Source: Ophioceras dolichostomum (Eukaryota; Ascomycota; Sordariomycetes; Magnaporthales; Ophioceraceae). From it: DNA of 64,000 bases. The stretch is from NCBI GenBank assembly GCA_003049485.1, contig PYST01000055.1, forward strand, positions 87,736 through 151,735. Direction: 5' to 3'. The position numbers and the translations under genes were made by a program. The notes beneath the pieces were generated by a model that did not search any database, was not told where the DNA came from, and worked only from the letters and a program-made list of their open reading frames with translations. Numbering within the stretch: position 1 is the stretch's first letter; the number at the start of each line of letters is the position of its first letter. This document shows positions 32,222 through 43,864 of the stretch, piece after piece.

Positions 32222-34453
32222 TCAATACTCAAAGCTCTCAGTCACGAAGTCTTCACCTTCCAACCACCCGGTCACAGCCTTGCTCATCTCCGGCCCCATG
32301 CACAGATAATACTTCCGTTTCCCGGCCGAGCCCCCCTCCACTCCTTCTGATGCTCCAGCCGCAGGGACGGACAGGACATCGTCCCTACCCATCCGCCTCT
32401 GGTAGACCTTGATGCCCTCGTCCTGCAGCTGCTGGACCAGCTTCTTCTTCTCTTCTGCCTCCTTGCTGCTGCCCCCCTGCCGCTGCTGCTGTACTCTGCC
32501 CGCCGACCCTCCACTGGTGACAAACAGCGTCGTGATTGGCCCCAGCCCCGGAATGCGCGTCACGGAGTCCAGAGCGAATGGGAGGTCTTCCGCCGGGAGA
32601 CTCCACATGACGACCAGCTTGCCGCCGGGGGAGCGCAGCACGCGGCCCGCTTGTGCAAGCAGCGGCGTGATGCCCACACCGCCGGCGACAAACACAGGCA
32701 CAGGTGGCGTCGTTTTGGTAGATTCTCCTCCACCGTCTCCCCCGACTGCAGTCGGAGGAGGCACGGGGATCCGGAACCGCTCCTCCCCGCCGAAACCTAG
32801 CACAGGCAGCTCAAGCGGCACGCGCGTGTTCCACCTGAACAGAAGCCCCGTAGCTGGACCGTGCTTCCTCACCGTGATCTGCATCTGCTCGCCTTTCTTC
32901 TCTCTTGCCTCCGTCTTCATCTCCGCCTCTCCCACTGCCTCTCTGCCACCACCACCACCTTCAGACGACACAGTGAACGTCCGCACAAAGTCGTCGTTCA
33001 GACTCTGCGGGTCGTCGTCACGCATGTGGCTCCAGCCGGCGTTAAGCTCGGGTCCAAAGTCCAGCGTGACGTGCTGGCCCGGCACCCACAGCGCAGCGGG
33101 TCTTTCCTTCTCCTGTCCCGTTCCTGTTCCGCTGCCTCCTGTTCCCGTGCCGCTACTGCTCCGGCTGTCCATCACCTCATTCCTCTTCAGCGAAAACGTA
33201 AACCTCGCCACGCTCGGCGCCAGCACCTCCCTCTTCGTCAGCGTCGCAGTAGCCACTCCACTCGCCGCCGTCCCGTTTTTTCCTCCATCCTGCTGCTGGA
33301 CCATCTCACACGCAAGCCTCCGCAGCGGCGGCGTATATGGCGAGAGGTCCACAAACTCTCCCCTGAACGGCAATCCATCCCTCACAAACCTCGCCTCGAC
33401 CACCTCGATGCGCACGACCAGGTTCGACCGGGGGAGCAACCTCGCCGCCTCTCCGCCGACGAGCAGCCTCGCCACGCCCGTCACGTACAGCACGTCCCCC
33501 TTCTCGAAGTCGGGCACCACGACGCCCACCTTGGGGTCCGCGTGCAGGTTCCCCAGCGTCTGGTAGAGCCTGTTGCCCGAGAACTCCGGGTACGCCAGCA
33601 CGACTCCTGAACTAGAGGAGGAAGCAGAGTTGGACACGACCCGCACGAGCCCCGGCGGCCCGCCGCGGACGTTGGTGTCCATCGCCCCCCGGCCGTCCGA
33701 CGACGACAGGAAGAGCACGTCGGCGCGTGCCAGGAGCGCCACCGCGTCCGGCGGCAGCGGCAGCGAGTCCGAGACGAGTTTCGGCGAGGGGACGTGCGGC
33801 CGGATGGCCTTGCGGTTGATGTACTTGGGGCAGTTGCCTAGGCTCTCGCGGATGGCCATGGCGAGCTGCACTTCGCCCACACCACCACCACCACGGCTTG
33901 CTTCCTCCTTCCCCTCCTCCCCTGGAGCAGAAGCAGAAGCAGCATCAGCATCATCAGCAGCAGCGGGAACAGCTGCCATAGCGCCCGCCAACAACCTCCC
34001 CGCCAGCTTCACCCGATCCCTCGTATCGAAATCAATGCTCAGCGCACTCATAGCCGGCGCATTCCTCAACGGATCTTCTTCCTCTCCCCCTTGCGTCTGC
34101 GGAGCAGGAGGAGGCCGCACGACCTCACCATCCCCCAACCCGCCAAACAGCGCCCCCGCGACGGGGTCGCACCCCCCCCTCGCGACGAGTGACCGCATCC
34201 CCAGCACGCCGGGAGCGATGCGGCCCGCGAAGCCGGCCTCGCCGCCCCACACCGTCGTCCACGGCCTACCCGTGGCCGGGTCGAGCGCGCCGACGGCCAG
34301 CAGGGGGGAGAGCTGGACGCGGGCGGCGTAGTGGGGGGGAAGGCCGTGGGTGGTCGGGTTGCGGTCGCGGGTGGGGACGCGGAGGAGGCGGTGGATGGCG
34401 AGCTCGCCGGGGTGCCATTCTTGGTGGGAGGTGTCGATGTGGACTGTTGCCAT
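32222..34453 (-). CDS. PNPOx-like / FAD-NAD(P) reductase fusion flavoprotein
   Basis: One intronless frame; starting at the Met of MATVHIDTSHQEWHPGE gives 743 aa (the frame stays open upstream to 34723). The N-terminal half (to about residue 390) resembles a pyridoxamine-phosphate-oxidase-like FMN split barrel: CPKYINRKAI, DVLFLSSSDGRG, FSGNRLYQTLGNL, GDVLYVTGVARLL. The C-terminal half resembles ferredoxin-NADP reductase: flavin motif RTFTVSS, nucleotide motif FVAGGVGITPLL, and C-terminal YYLCMGPEMSKAVTGW. A terminal 2Fe-2S domain is absent. Fusions of this type occur in fungi and bacteria and may pass electrons from NAD(P)H via FAD to FMN; the substrate is unknown. Several Ser/Gly/Lys-rich inserts lengthen the linkers. 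It converges on the preceding gene with only 214 bp between stops. Confidence 0.85.
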   Translation of the reverse strand: MATVHIDTSHQEWHPGELAIHRLLRVPTRDRNPTTHGLPPHYAARVQLSPLLAVGALDPATGRPWTTVWGGEAGFAGRIAPGVLGMRSLVARGGCDPVAGALFGGLGDGEVVRPPPAPQTQGGEEEDPLRNAPAMSALSIDFDTRDRVKLAGRLLAGAMAAVPAAADDADAASASAPGEEGKEEASRGGGGVGEVQLAMAIRESLGNCPKYINRKAIRPHVPSPKLVSDSLPLPPDAVALLARADVLFLSSSDGRGAMDTNVRGGPPGLVRVVSNSASSSSSGVVLAYPEFSGNRLYQTLGNLHADPKVGVVVPDFEKGDVLYVTGVARLLVGGEAARLLPRSNLVVRIEVVEARFVRDGLPFRGEFVDLSPYTPPLRRLACEMVQQQDGGKNGTAASGVATATLTKREVLAPSVARFTFSLKRNEVMDSRSSSGTGTGGSGTGTGQEKERPAALWVPGQHVTLDFGPELNAGWSHMRDDDPQSLNDDFVRTFTVSSEGGGGGREAVGEAEMKTEAREKKGEQMQITVRKHGPATGLLFRWNTRVPLELPVLGFGGEERFRIPVPPPTAVGGDGGGESTKTTPPVPVFVAGGVGITPLLAQAGRVLRSPGGKLVVMWSLPAEDLPFALDSVTRIPGLGPITTLFVTSGGSAGRVQQQRQGGSSKEAEEKKKLVQQLQDEGIKVYQRRMGRDDVLSVPAAGASEGVEGGSAGKRKYYLCMGPEMSKAVTGWLEGEDFVTESFEY

Positions 34454-36160
34454 TGTTCTGGAGAAAAGGTTTGTGGGTGGGAGGGTGAAGCCTAGGGGTA
34501 GAGGTATAGAGAGTGGGTGAATATGTAACTCGCGTTGTTGATGATGATGAGTCTGGTGTCTCCAGACAAGGAGAGCTCGTCGGTTGACTTCGGGGTTGGG
34601 ATGAGTCCTCACAGTTTGGGTCGTATAGTGACAGATTGCTTTGGGCAGCGAATATACAGGCAGGGTTGATCGGGAACTGTGAATGACAAGCAAAATATTG
34701 TAAGAATCCGTTTGGTCCGGCAATCAAAGTATCAATCTTGCGCTTGATGTTTTATGACCTGGGTAGTCGTAGTTGGTGATGCTGCATAGTAGTGGTAGTT
34801 GGGACGAAACGCACCAACATCATCCAGCGACCTAGAAGGCGAACTTAAGTGCGAATTGAAATCATGGAATGCACTAGCCCGTGCCCGCCAGACTAGCTCG
34901 ACTGCGGGATTCCCTCATCGTTTATAAATCAATTCGGGCTTGCCTGTCTGTCAAGACTGTAGGGCGCGCGCGGGTCAGTCGTAGTGGCTGCCATCACGCA
35001 AGTCGAGGAAAGGTTCCTAATCCGGCAAGTAGCGCAGACCTGTGAGGTGAAGGGCAGGATCTAGCGTCAATGAGAGCGGTCCACTGGCGAGCAAGACAGC
35101 TAGGGCAGGACCTGAGGAGTCATTAGTTCTTCCCAAACTCTGCGGGGAAAATCCCGTCCGCCCGATTCCCGACATGCCCGTCGAGTTGCGTGCTGTCTAG
35201 GTGTGCAAACTAGGAGACGAGAGCTGCAGGCTGCAGGCGTTAGTTAACATAGGTACTCTACCGGAGTTCTCAGTGTTGTTGATAGATGACATACCTTAGG
35301 TTAGGTGGTAGTCTCACTAATCAGAACGCTTCGCCGACCGAGCGGGATGCCGTTTGCTGGTGTTATGTCGCAGTTTCAAACCCCGAGAGCTCTCTGCTCG
35401 ATCTCAAAAATTACACACCGTTTGACGAGCCGAGGCCGTTTAAATCGAAGAAAAAAAAACATAACCCAGCACCGAAGGAGGAAACTCCGAATGAAAGCGG
35501 AATGCCACTACGAACGTGGGTAAATCGTAAACCTCGTGAAATACATTTCTGCAATGCTATGTACAAAACAACAGCTATGGTAATGGTATGTTGATGAATC
35601 CCCAAGCCTCGTTTGTTGCCACCTTTGTGAAGGTGGAAGGGATGAAAAATGATAAAAAAGTGAAAGATGAAAGATTCCTAGAGAGGAACGAAAGAACGTC
35701 TCTGAGGATATCCTCGTACCCTCCGAGAAAAGGGGCGTCGATGAAAGAGTGAAAATGACGCTCTTTCCTGCTCCTGTCTCGATTCGCCTGAGACTCCTCC
35801 CTCAACTGCCTGATTTTGCTTGGGTATGCTGCGTGTGGATGAATATCATTATAGTACAAACACAATACAAAAATCCGCGATCTTTTCGTCGCTGATGGCG
35901 GTTCGTAAATTTTGCCCTGCTCCCAACAAATCCTCGCATCATCTCCCAAAATATGTATGCTTGTGTAGAAAATAGACAAGTGCCACGTCGCTTGCCGACC
36001 ATTTTCTCAACGATTGAGTTGGTACCAGCGAACGAGCGGTGGTATTCGTAGCAAGGCGAAGAAAACGAATACTCGTATGAAGAATACGAAGAAGAAGAGA
36101 GTAGTGGTCGCGGTGGTATCGCCGGTGCCGGTGGCGATTCGTCTCCCAGCAAGTCAACGA
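34454..36160. other. Intergenic, 1.7 kb
   Basis: Same-strand spacer between the flavoprotein start and the KCH stop. It includes an in-frame upstream extension of the flavoprotein (to 34723), an A-run at 35451-35459 and a TACCTTAGGTTAGGT motif near 35291. Short open frames lack domains. I see no gene. Confidence 0.45.
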
Positions 36161-38344
36161 CTAGTATCTACCGGGGCCACCGCGCCGCGCCGACTCCAAG
36201 TCCTGGTTCCAGCCGCTGCCGAAGCCGCCGGCGCCGTTGTTGCCTCCCCCTCGAGAAGGCGGCTGGCGCATGCTGCCCGAGGTGCCAGGGCGGTCGTAGT
36301 AGTCGTAGTCTTGGCTGGACTGCTGCTGGTGCTGGGCCTGTTGTTGTTGCTGCCAAGGCACCGGGGCGGTCATGTTCCGCTGTGGCGCGTTGGGAGGAGC
36401 AGGCCGGCGAGGAACAGGGCCGGTGGCGCTCCTCTGGGCGTAGCCGGGGCCGCGGGGCGACATCGGGTTGGGGTTACTCCTGTACGACTGCATCGACGGC
36501 GCGGGGCTGGACCGGCCGCCGTTGTTGTTGGAGTACTCGTCGTACCTGCTGCTGCCAGATCCTGGGGCCGGCATGCCGCCACCGCCGCCGTTCAGCGAGT
36601 TGTTGCTGTATTGGGGTCGGTGGTACCCTCCTCCTTGTTGTGGCTGCTGCTGGGGGCCGCCGCCAGGGCCACGCATGGGGGAGGCGATGGGCCGCGGGAT
36701 CGACGGTACGGTTTCGGACGAGTAGGTCGCGGGGCTGGCCGTGTAACCACCACCACCACCGCCGCCTAATGAGCCGTTCGACTGCATTCGGCTCATCTGC
36801 GAACGACCACCTGCGCTCGTGCTCGAAGCCATGGTGCCGGTTCGGGTGGGAGGCGCGGGGTAGCTGTTGTTGCTGTTGAAGTCGATGGGAGGGAGCGATG
36901 GAACTGGAGAGCTGACACCAAAGTCCGCGGCGGCGCCGACGAGCGGTTGCCTAGACGAGTACGCGCTGTTCGACGAGGCCATGGTTCCGGTCCGCGTGGG
37001 GAGCGGTCGCTTCTGGTCCATCGAGCTGAGTTCGAAGCTTCCAGGGGTGCCGGGCCTGGACGCGTACGCAGGCAGGGTGGTCATGGTGTCAGTCCGCGAC
37101 AGTGACGGCATGGTCGGCAGCTTGTCGTCTCCCACGTCCGGCAGGGTGGCCTTGAGCTCCATCGGCGGCCTCTCGCCCGCCTTCTTGGCCGCCTTGAACT
37201 CGGCCTTCTTCCTCTTTCGGTCCTCCTCCTCGATCGCCTTGTTAATCTTGTCTGAGACGATCTCCATCAGCCGCTTGTTGGCCTTGCGAGAGCAATAATT
37301 GGTGAGGTTGCCGTCCTCCTTGGGGATGAAGCCCCACAGGAAGAAGACGAAGAAGAACACGCTGAGGATGATGCCCAGGATCAGGAAGACCCAGACGACC
37401 AAGGTGAACAGCATGCCGCCCAGGATCACCGCCACCCGAGGTTCCTTTTTGGCAACGGCTCCGATCTTCTCGAAGAAGTCCTTGAGGGTGTTCCCGACAT
37501 TGTCGCCCTGCGCCGAGATATTGGCGTTGTAGAAGGCCAACAATGTGACGGCATTGACGACCTGGCGAGGGCCAGAGCAGCAAATTGTCTGGAACCATGC
37601 TGTGACGAGACAAGAAAAATACATGTTAGCCGCCGTATTGCACGGCATTGGTTGCCTTTGAGGGGGAGAGGAGAACTCGTGAAAAGACCAACGCACTTTG
37701 GAAGTTGACGTATGCGAAGAGGGCTACATATTCCGCGCCCTTCTTGCTCTTGGTCAGCTCGGCGAACACCAGGAAGCGCTTGTAGCCCTTGCCGCTCCCC
37801 CACCGGATGCTCTCCAGCCGCACGGCCAAGTTGTCCAGGTAGCACTCGACGACGCTCCCCCTCCTCATGATCCGGTTGGCGCGGATGTGTTCGTAGCCGA
37901 GGTTCAGGATCGAGAGGATGATGCAGACTGAGAAGATCCACCTCGAGATGTCGAACGAGATGGCCGGCTGGATCTCCGAGGGCCACTTGTTGAATGCAAT
38001 CAGGTTGACGGCCGTAAATGTGTCGACGCCGTACACTGCGACCGAGATGATCAGGAGGAAGTAGAGGTAGCCATAGGCGAAGGGCGTCCAGCAGGACGTC
38101 GCCTTGAAGTCGTTCAAGCTCTGCAGATAGTCACACACAGGTTGGTTTGGTTAGGTCAGGTCAGGTCCAAGGTCAGGATACGAACACGAGGCTCGAGGCG
38201 AATTTAGCCGCGCCTGTCACGATGGCCTGCCACTTCTGCTGTCCAGCCAGCAAAACCTGACCAAAGAAACACACTCACAATGTAGTCCCATTTCTGCTCG
38301 GGGCGGACCTCGGTGTGGGAATGACGATGCCCGATACAACCCAT
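36161..38344 (-). CDS. KCH-family fungal potassium channel
   Basis: Three exons (38344-38279, 38120-37697, 37599-36161) give 642 aa. The family (yeast Kch1/Prm6) provides low-affinity K+ influx at the plasma membrane, needed for Ca2+ entry during pheromone or ER stress. The N-terminus is MGCIGHRHSHTEVRPEQKWDYI, then SLNDFKATSCWTPFAYGYLY. Predicted membrane segments are at FLLIISVAVYGVDTF, WIFSVCIILSILNLGY, the ALFAYVNFQT/WFQTICC region and LFTLVVWVFLILGIILSVFFF. The cytosolic C-terminus (about 350 residues) is Pro/Ser/Gly/Gln-rich. It has repeated PTRTGTMASS motifs (twice), a related SRTDTMTTLP motif and a GSGWNQDLESARRGG end. These could be phosphorylation sites; that is inference. The first exon encodes exactly 22 codons. 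Confidence 0.9.
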
Positions 38345-40972
38345 GGTGATGAGCAGTCAAAAGAATCGTTCAACGAAGAAGTGAAGCTGAAAAGGAAACG
38401 ACAGGACGACGACTAGGACGCCTCACAAACAAGAGAAGGGAAGGAAGAAAGAAGGGCGAAGAAGGGTGAAAGTTTGCTCGAGACCGGTCCCGCCGTCCAC
38501 ACAAGTCGTCTCCTCGCCCGCGGGATAACCGACCGTGCTGTCGTCGAAAGAAAGGAAGGAATAAAGCAGCAGCCACTCGATGTGTTTCCCAAGAAGCTAT
38601 CCCAAGTGGGGAGAAAAAAATAATGAATGAGAGTGGAAGAAGATAATGAAGCGGCCAGGAAAGGTCACGTAGAGGATAGGTAACGAATGGCTCCCCAAAT
38701 TAGCGAACCACCGAGGTTTGCCAAGGGGGTGTTTGAGAGACAAAGGGACCAGGGGCCTCCGATCTGTCAGGCTGGCATGTTAGGAGCCGGAGAAAAGAGA
38801 AGACTGGGGCACTCTCAATCTTTGCGTCGAGGCAAGTGGAGATATTTCCTTCGTCCTGGCTGGAGCTTGTCGTCGATCAACAACGGCGCCGGCGAGGTTT
38901 GTTGACGACGATCCCGCGAGAGAGAGAGAGAGCGAAGAGAGGAGACAGGTCTGGGCTGACGAGTCCTCCCTGGGTTTGATCTGGTGTGGTCCGGTCCAGC
39001 GAGGCGGGCACGCTTCAATGCGCACTCTCGAGCAGCAGGGGACAGGCACAGGCACTCCTCTCAGAAGTGTGATGAGGACAGACGGGCCTTGCTGGGGTTT
39101 GATCGCCTTGCGAGTGAATGTCGCTGGGGCCCGGTCGGGTCTCAGCAGGGGAGATGCGGGTAATGCGATGCTATTCTTGCTTGGGGAGAGACAATCAGAT
39201 GGCCCGTTACAATAGGGAGGTCAAGGGACAGTTGGTGAATGAATGACTCGGGTTGAGGTTTCGTTGGAATGGAACAATTGCAAGAACAGAACAACAGTTA
39301 TGAGGTTGGTAGGGATATTGTTTGGTTTCGAAGCTTGTAGGAAAAATGAGCGAGTGTGAGGTGTGTTGCACCGTTTGGAAGGAGAAGAAGTGAGAGGGAG
39401 AGAGAGAGAGAAGGTCTCAGTCGGACAATTGTTGAGCAGCTGTGCCAAAAGAATGTGGTGGTGGTGGTGTGTGAGGGCAGACATCAAGGAATCGCAACGC
39501 ATGAGACGAGACAGAGGGAGAGAGGGAGAGATAGCGGAAGGATCGCAGATGTTCCCCTCGCCATTCTGTGTTTGGCAGGCTGGGATGTCCCACAGCATAG
39601 ATTCCATCCGTCCCCATACGATACCGAGCAAGCCCTCCAATGAGATGAGTCCAATCCTAGCAACCGAACCCCCCGAAATTCTAGCCTGCTGCCTCTGCTT
39701 GTGGGGAAATCTGATGAGGCACGGGTTCTCCCCCTCCCCTTCCCCTGCCCCCCTTGTCTTCTCTTGAGACGTGCCGCCAATGCACGAAGCCTTCCAATGC
39801 GGCGTGTGGCTTCCCCTCCCCTTATTCTCTCGGGTGCAGTCTGCCGTCTGCCGGCCGTCTGCTGTCTTGTTTGCATTGGCGTGAGGATTTCGGGGAGGGA
39901 TGGATGGACCCCTTATCTGCGTCCGTGCCGCAACGAAATCTTATTGGTCGGTCCCCTGACTCCTTGCATTTCCCAATTGTCTCCTTTTTTTTTCTTCAGC
40001 CGGGGGGTGGTTTTCGGCTTGGTTAAAACAGCTGGCCAACCAGAGAGCTGGGATGTTTCCAAGAAGGGGCAAGAACGGCTCGTTGGCGTCGTTTCAAAAT
40101 CGCAGATGATGGTGTGTGTGCCACGAGGACTGCGTTTTGTGTGCGCCACGGGAGATGCTGGTGAGCGAGTTTTGTTGAAGTTTTGGGGAGATGTGGTGGC
40201 TTGACCCCGGCGCCGACGATCTCGAGAAATCGCCCGAATGCAAATCAGCTGTATTTCATTTCATCCAACGCTCTCGCCGTCGCTTTTTAGCGGACCAAAG
40301 CTGGCTTTTTTTTGAGCTTGTTTCGCTGTTGGCAAAATGGGTCGCTGGAAGCCACAAGAGATTATCCATCCGCGCGCTTCAACCTGCCTGCAGCAATCCG
40401 GGCGACAAAAGAAGTGGCAGCTGTTCGGAAATTTTATCAACGGTCTGTCTGTCCGAGGGAGCAGACGGTTTGTCACAGGTTTAGGTCTGTTTGCTGGTGA
40501 ACCGTGATACAAAAAGTCGCACTCGGCCTCCTCGTCAGCCCATCAATTTGCAGAAAACATCTCTCTTTTCAACAGGTCTCTGACCGGAACACGTGTGCAG
40601 GAACACTTGTGCGCAGTGCAAAATCGAAATATTCCGTGATCAAGGGGGAAGAACGAAGGCCGTTATCGTGACGCCAACGCAGTCCTGCTGTCCACAATGC
40701 ATGTGTCCGTCGATTCTGCGTATACAACACCAGCAATTCTTCGTGGAGGTGACCGAAGTGACCGGAAGGGGAAGAGCTCGTCGGGAATCCTCCTCTCCTC
40801 GTCTCCCGTCGTCTCACGTCGTCTCACGCCGTCTCCCACCGTCTCCCGTCGTCTCACGTCGTCTCATGCCGTCTCCCACCGTCTCCCGTCGTCTCACCTC
40901 GCCTCATCAGGTCTTGCCTACCCTCCAGCAGCGACGGCATCGGCCGCGTCGTCCTCGTTCATCTACCCATCT
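38345..40972. other. Intergenic, 2.6 kb, upstream of the KCH gene
   Basis: KCH promoter and leader plus the 3' side of the histidine-phosphatase gene. It contains AG-rich runs (38921-38933, 39392-39412) and the decamer tandem array at 40800-40909. No recognisable coding region. Confidence 0.5.
40800..40909. repeat. Decamer minisatellite with 40-bp higher-order period
   Basis: Eleven consecutive 10-bp units share CGTCTC (the last as CGCCTC) followed by four variable bases: CCGT, ACGT, ACGC, CCAC, CCGT, ACGT, ATGC, CCAC, CCGT, ACCT, ATCA. The four-unit order CCGT-ACGT-A(C/T)GC-CCAC is repeated twice and begins a third time, giving a 40-bp higher-order unit. It lies about 65 bp beyond the stop codon of the histidine-phosphatase gene, probably in its 3' UTR or just past it. 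Confidence 0.85.
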
Positions 40973-42160
40973 CTAAGGGTTGATGTAAACCGTGGGCGGC
41001 GATCCGATGGGGGTTCCGCCCCGCGACTTCTCCTCCTCATGAGCCTGGCGCTCCGCCTCGATCCGGTCGAACTCCGACTGAAGGTGCGAGCGGAACACGG
41101 CCTTGTACTCCAGAAGCTCGGCATCGCTCAGCGGGTGCAGGTCGCCCTTTCGCCTCCGCCAGCTGTCACCCGTCTCCCGCAGCTTGGCCTCCGCGTCTTG
41201 GCCGTTCGGGTCTTCAAACTGGTAGGCGCGATACTCGGCGTTGACCCACCCGGTGCCTTGTAGTAAATTGTAGGGGTAAGTCAGCACTTAGAGGATACTT
41301 TTTTTTTCTTTTTTTTTCTTCTCTTGAACTTATTATCCTCAACCCACCGCATGCATCAGTGAAACCCGCAAAAAGGTGGACGCGCGGGGCATGCCGTGGT
41401 CGGCTCTTCGCCCCTCCACCTCATTCCCGAAGCCAGGAACTGGGTGCGAGGGCACCAAAATGGGTGACGCGTGTCATCTGAAAAGAGAAGAAAAAATACG
41501 GGGATTTGGGAAACTGGAATAGTATCATGATGACGGGTGAGTTCAGTGGAGAGGACAAAGAGAGGAATCCATGAGCCCACCTAAATCCTGCTGTATGCCG
41601 TCCCAGTCCTGAGTCAGAAAATGCAGCAGGCCTCCATGGGTGACCACCACAATGTGAGCCTCCTCGATCCCCTCCTCCGCCGCCGCCTTCTTCGCCAAGT
41701 CCCTCAGCCAGACGCGGGCCTTCCTCGAGCGCTCGTCCAGCTTGGCGAGCTCCGGCGCCCAGGGCCCGTCCATGCGCTTGTCGTTCCAACCCGGCGTCAG
41801 CTGGCCGAGGTCGACCTGGCCGGCGAACTCGGCCTCCAGCTTCGCCGGCTCGCTGCCCGTGTCGCAGGGCAGAGCGGAGACCTCCTGGACCAGGGGCTGC
41901 GCGGTGACCTTCTTGCCGGCGTCGATGGCCGGCTTGAAGGCGTGCAGCGCCGTGTACAGCGTGCGCCGGATCGGCGACGCCACCACGTGGGTGAGCTTGT
42001 CGTGGAAGGGGAAGGCGTTGCGCAGGTCGACGCACTGCTGGATGCCCAGGTCGGTGAGCAGAGGGTCGGGGATCTTGTGGGGGTCGGGACCGCCTGGAAC
42101 CCGGGGCAGGTTGTGGTGGCCCTGGGCGTGGCGGACGAGGTAGATGGTGGCTGAAGGCAT
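40973..42160 (-). CDS. Histidine-phosphatase (phosphoglycerate-mutase-like) family protein
   Basis: Two exons (42160-41581, 41256-40973) give 287 aa. The enzyme family uses a phospho-His intermediate. The RHG-type motif is LVRHAQGHHN (H11), with the second catalytic His in VVVTHGGLLHF (H175) and the conserved Arg in VVASPIRRTLYTAL. The intron splits L-G/T-G-W-V-N-A-E. The C-terminal extension (about residues 194-287) is charged and ends ...PPTVYINP. Sequence resembles fungal phosphatases annotated as phosphoglycerate-mutase family rather than glycolytic Gpm1, so the substrate is unknown. The ATG at 42160 is used because the homology starts directly after it. Confidence 0.9.
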
Positions 42161-42928
42161 CGTGTTGGTGCTTGGGGTATACACGGAAACTATTTAGTGA
42201 TTCCTCCTATAGTTGCTTGTGGGAGCCGACAGTAAGCTCTGCCAAAGTATATAGTCCGTTCTGGCTGGGTGGGCAGATGTCTAAATACTCGTCGGAGTGG
42301 TATGTAAATGTCTGGAATGCCGGCTGAGCCACCTAACATGTAGTAGGACACATGCTGGTTGTGGTTTGGCCATGGGCCGGAGGAATCGGCCTTTTTAAAG
42401 ATGTCGGTGGCGCATGGTGTTGTTGGCCAGGCGGCATCGCTAGGACTATTTGCCCGGATTGGCCCGGTTGGGATTTGGCTCATGTAGTCATGATAAAGAT
42501 CGACGACGGAGCCTACCCACACGGCAATTCCGAACCACATGCAATCGGAGTTAGGTGCAATTGGCTGACTGGCGGTTGTCGGACCCGGGTTGCCGAGGCC
42601 ATTACCCTCCGAGTCCGGTCTATAAGACTCCGGCGCCGGCCAGTGAGTGACTCATGGAACAGATTTCATTCGGTTTAGGTCGGGGGTGTTGAATTGATTA
42701 CATCTATTTACCCGAGAAAAAGAATAAAGCTCTACTACTGGACATTCTAACCCCTTAACCACGCACACATATCCATCCAAGCCAAGTCCCCCCCAACTGT
42801 GACAACAACATGCATTCTCAGTTTTCCGTACGATAAGGAGAAACCACCAGGTCGACGACACGTGAAATAGTGGGTGAACAGGAGATCCATCTCCTCCTGA
42901 GGTACCCCCGGTTCAACTGCCTTGTCAA
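42161..42928. other. Intergenic, 768 bp
   Basis: Promoter side of the histidine-phosphatase gene and 3' side of the next minus-strand gene. Open frames are short and unsupported. Confidence 0.4.
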
Positions 42929-43864
42929 TCAGAGCAGCCCCTATTCACCCCCTCAAGGTCAGCTTTTCTCAGCCATGTAATGAGTGATTAGGGAACGGGT
43001 AGGAAATAGACGAGTCAAGAAGAGCGAACCACATCACAACGAACGTACCTCATCAGCAAGCATCCGCCTCACCTCCCCATCAACCACCGCCCGATCCATA
43101 AACCCGCTCCCAAAAACCCTCAGCCTCCTCCACCCGCCATCCTCCCCAAACACCTTCTCCCTCCCCACCGCGGCGCCCTTCTCCCTAACAACAACGCTGC
43201 CCGCGTAACCCCCCCTCGGCCTGTTCCTCCTCCGCGCCCTCACCTCCATCTCCCTCCGCGTCGGCAGCGCCTCGGGCCAGGGCAGGTTCTCCTCGTTCAG
43301 CTCGCAGCCCATGAAGCGCGCGCGCCGCATCCGGTCCAGCACCAGGAACGACCGCGCGGGCCGCAGGTGCGCGGGCATGCCCTGGGCCGCGCGGCGGGAG
43401 CCGCCCGTGTCGTCGTCGTCGAGGTCCCCGGGGACCTCGCCGTCGTAGTCGCTGCCGTTGTCGTCCCAGCGCTCGGCCTGCGCTCGGCGCTCGAGGCGCT
43501 CGCGCTCGGAGGGCGTGGGCGAGGGGAGGGGAGGGGCGGACACGTGGCGCCGCACTTGGAGGTTGTCGTCTAGCTTGTAGGTGACGACGGGCTTGGGCGG
43601 CTTCGTGGGGCCGGGGGTGGTGGTGGTGTCGGGAGAGGGATGTTCCTCTCCGTCGCTCTCGCCGTCACTGTCGCTGTCGCCGTCGCCGTGACTGTCGCTA
43701 TCGCCGTCGCCGTTCGCATCGTCGAAGGAGTGGAGGTAGGTCTCGAAGGCGTCGTATTCGATATCCATCGCGTCTGTGTGCGCGGACGGAGGGGTGATTG
43801 TGGCGGCGGCAGCCTTACCTCCTCCGCCACCGTTGGCTTTGCGTGGGGAGCGAACTTGTGACAT
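42929..43864 (-). CDS. Hypothetical acidic protein
   Basis: The main exon 43864-43049 encodes 272 residues. The best model adds a 12-nt last exon (42940-42929), giving ...ADEGLL and 275 aa. A GTACGT donor, GCTGAC branch site and GAATAG acceptor support it. Without splicing the frame reads ...ADEVRSL and stops at 43034. The N-terminus is basic/Gly-rich (SQVRSPRKANGGGGG). Then come MDIEYDAFETYLHSFDD and a Gly-Asp-Ser acidic repeat. A Pro-rich linker, a conserved-looking TYKLDDNLQVRRHVSAPPLP and an Arg-rich C-terminal half (PTRREMEVRARRRNRPRGG) follow. I do not recognise the family. The acidic-then-basic layout suggests a nuclear protein, but this is inference. Confidence 0.65.

Noticed and set aside
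32409..33566. 385-codon plus-strand frame opposite the flavoprotein gene
   Set aside because: Ser/Pro-rich antisense frame; the minus-strand protein has clear flavoprotein motifs.
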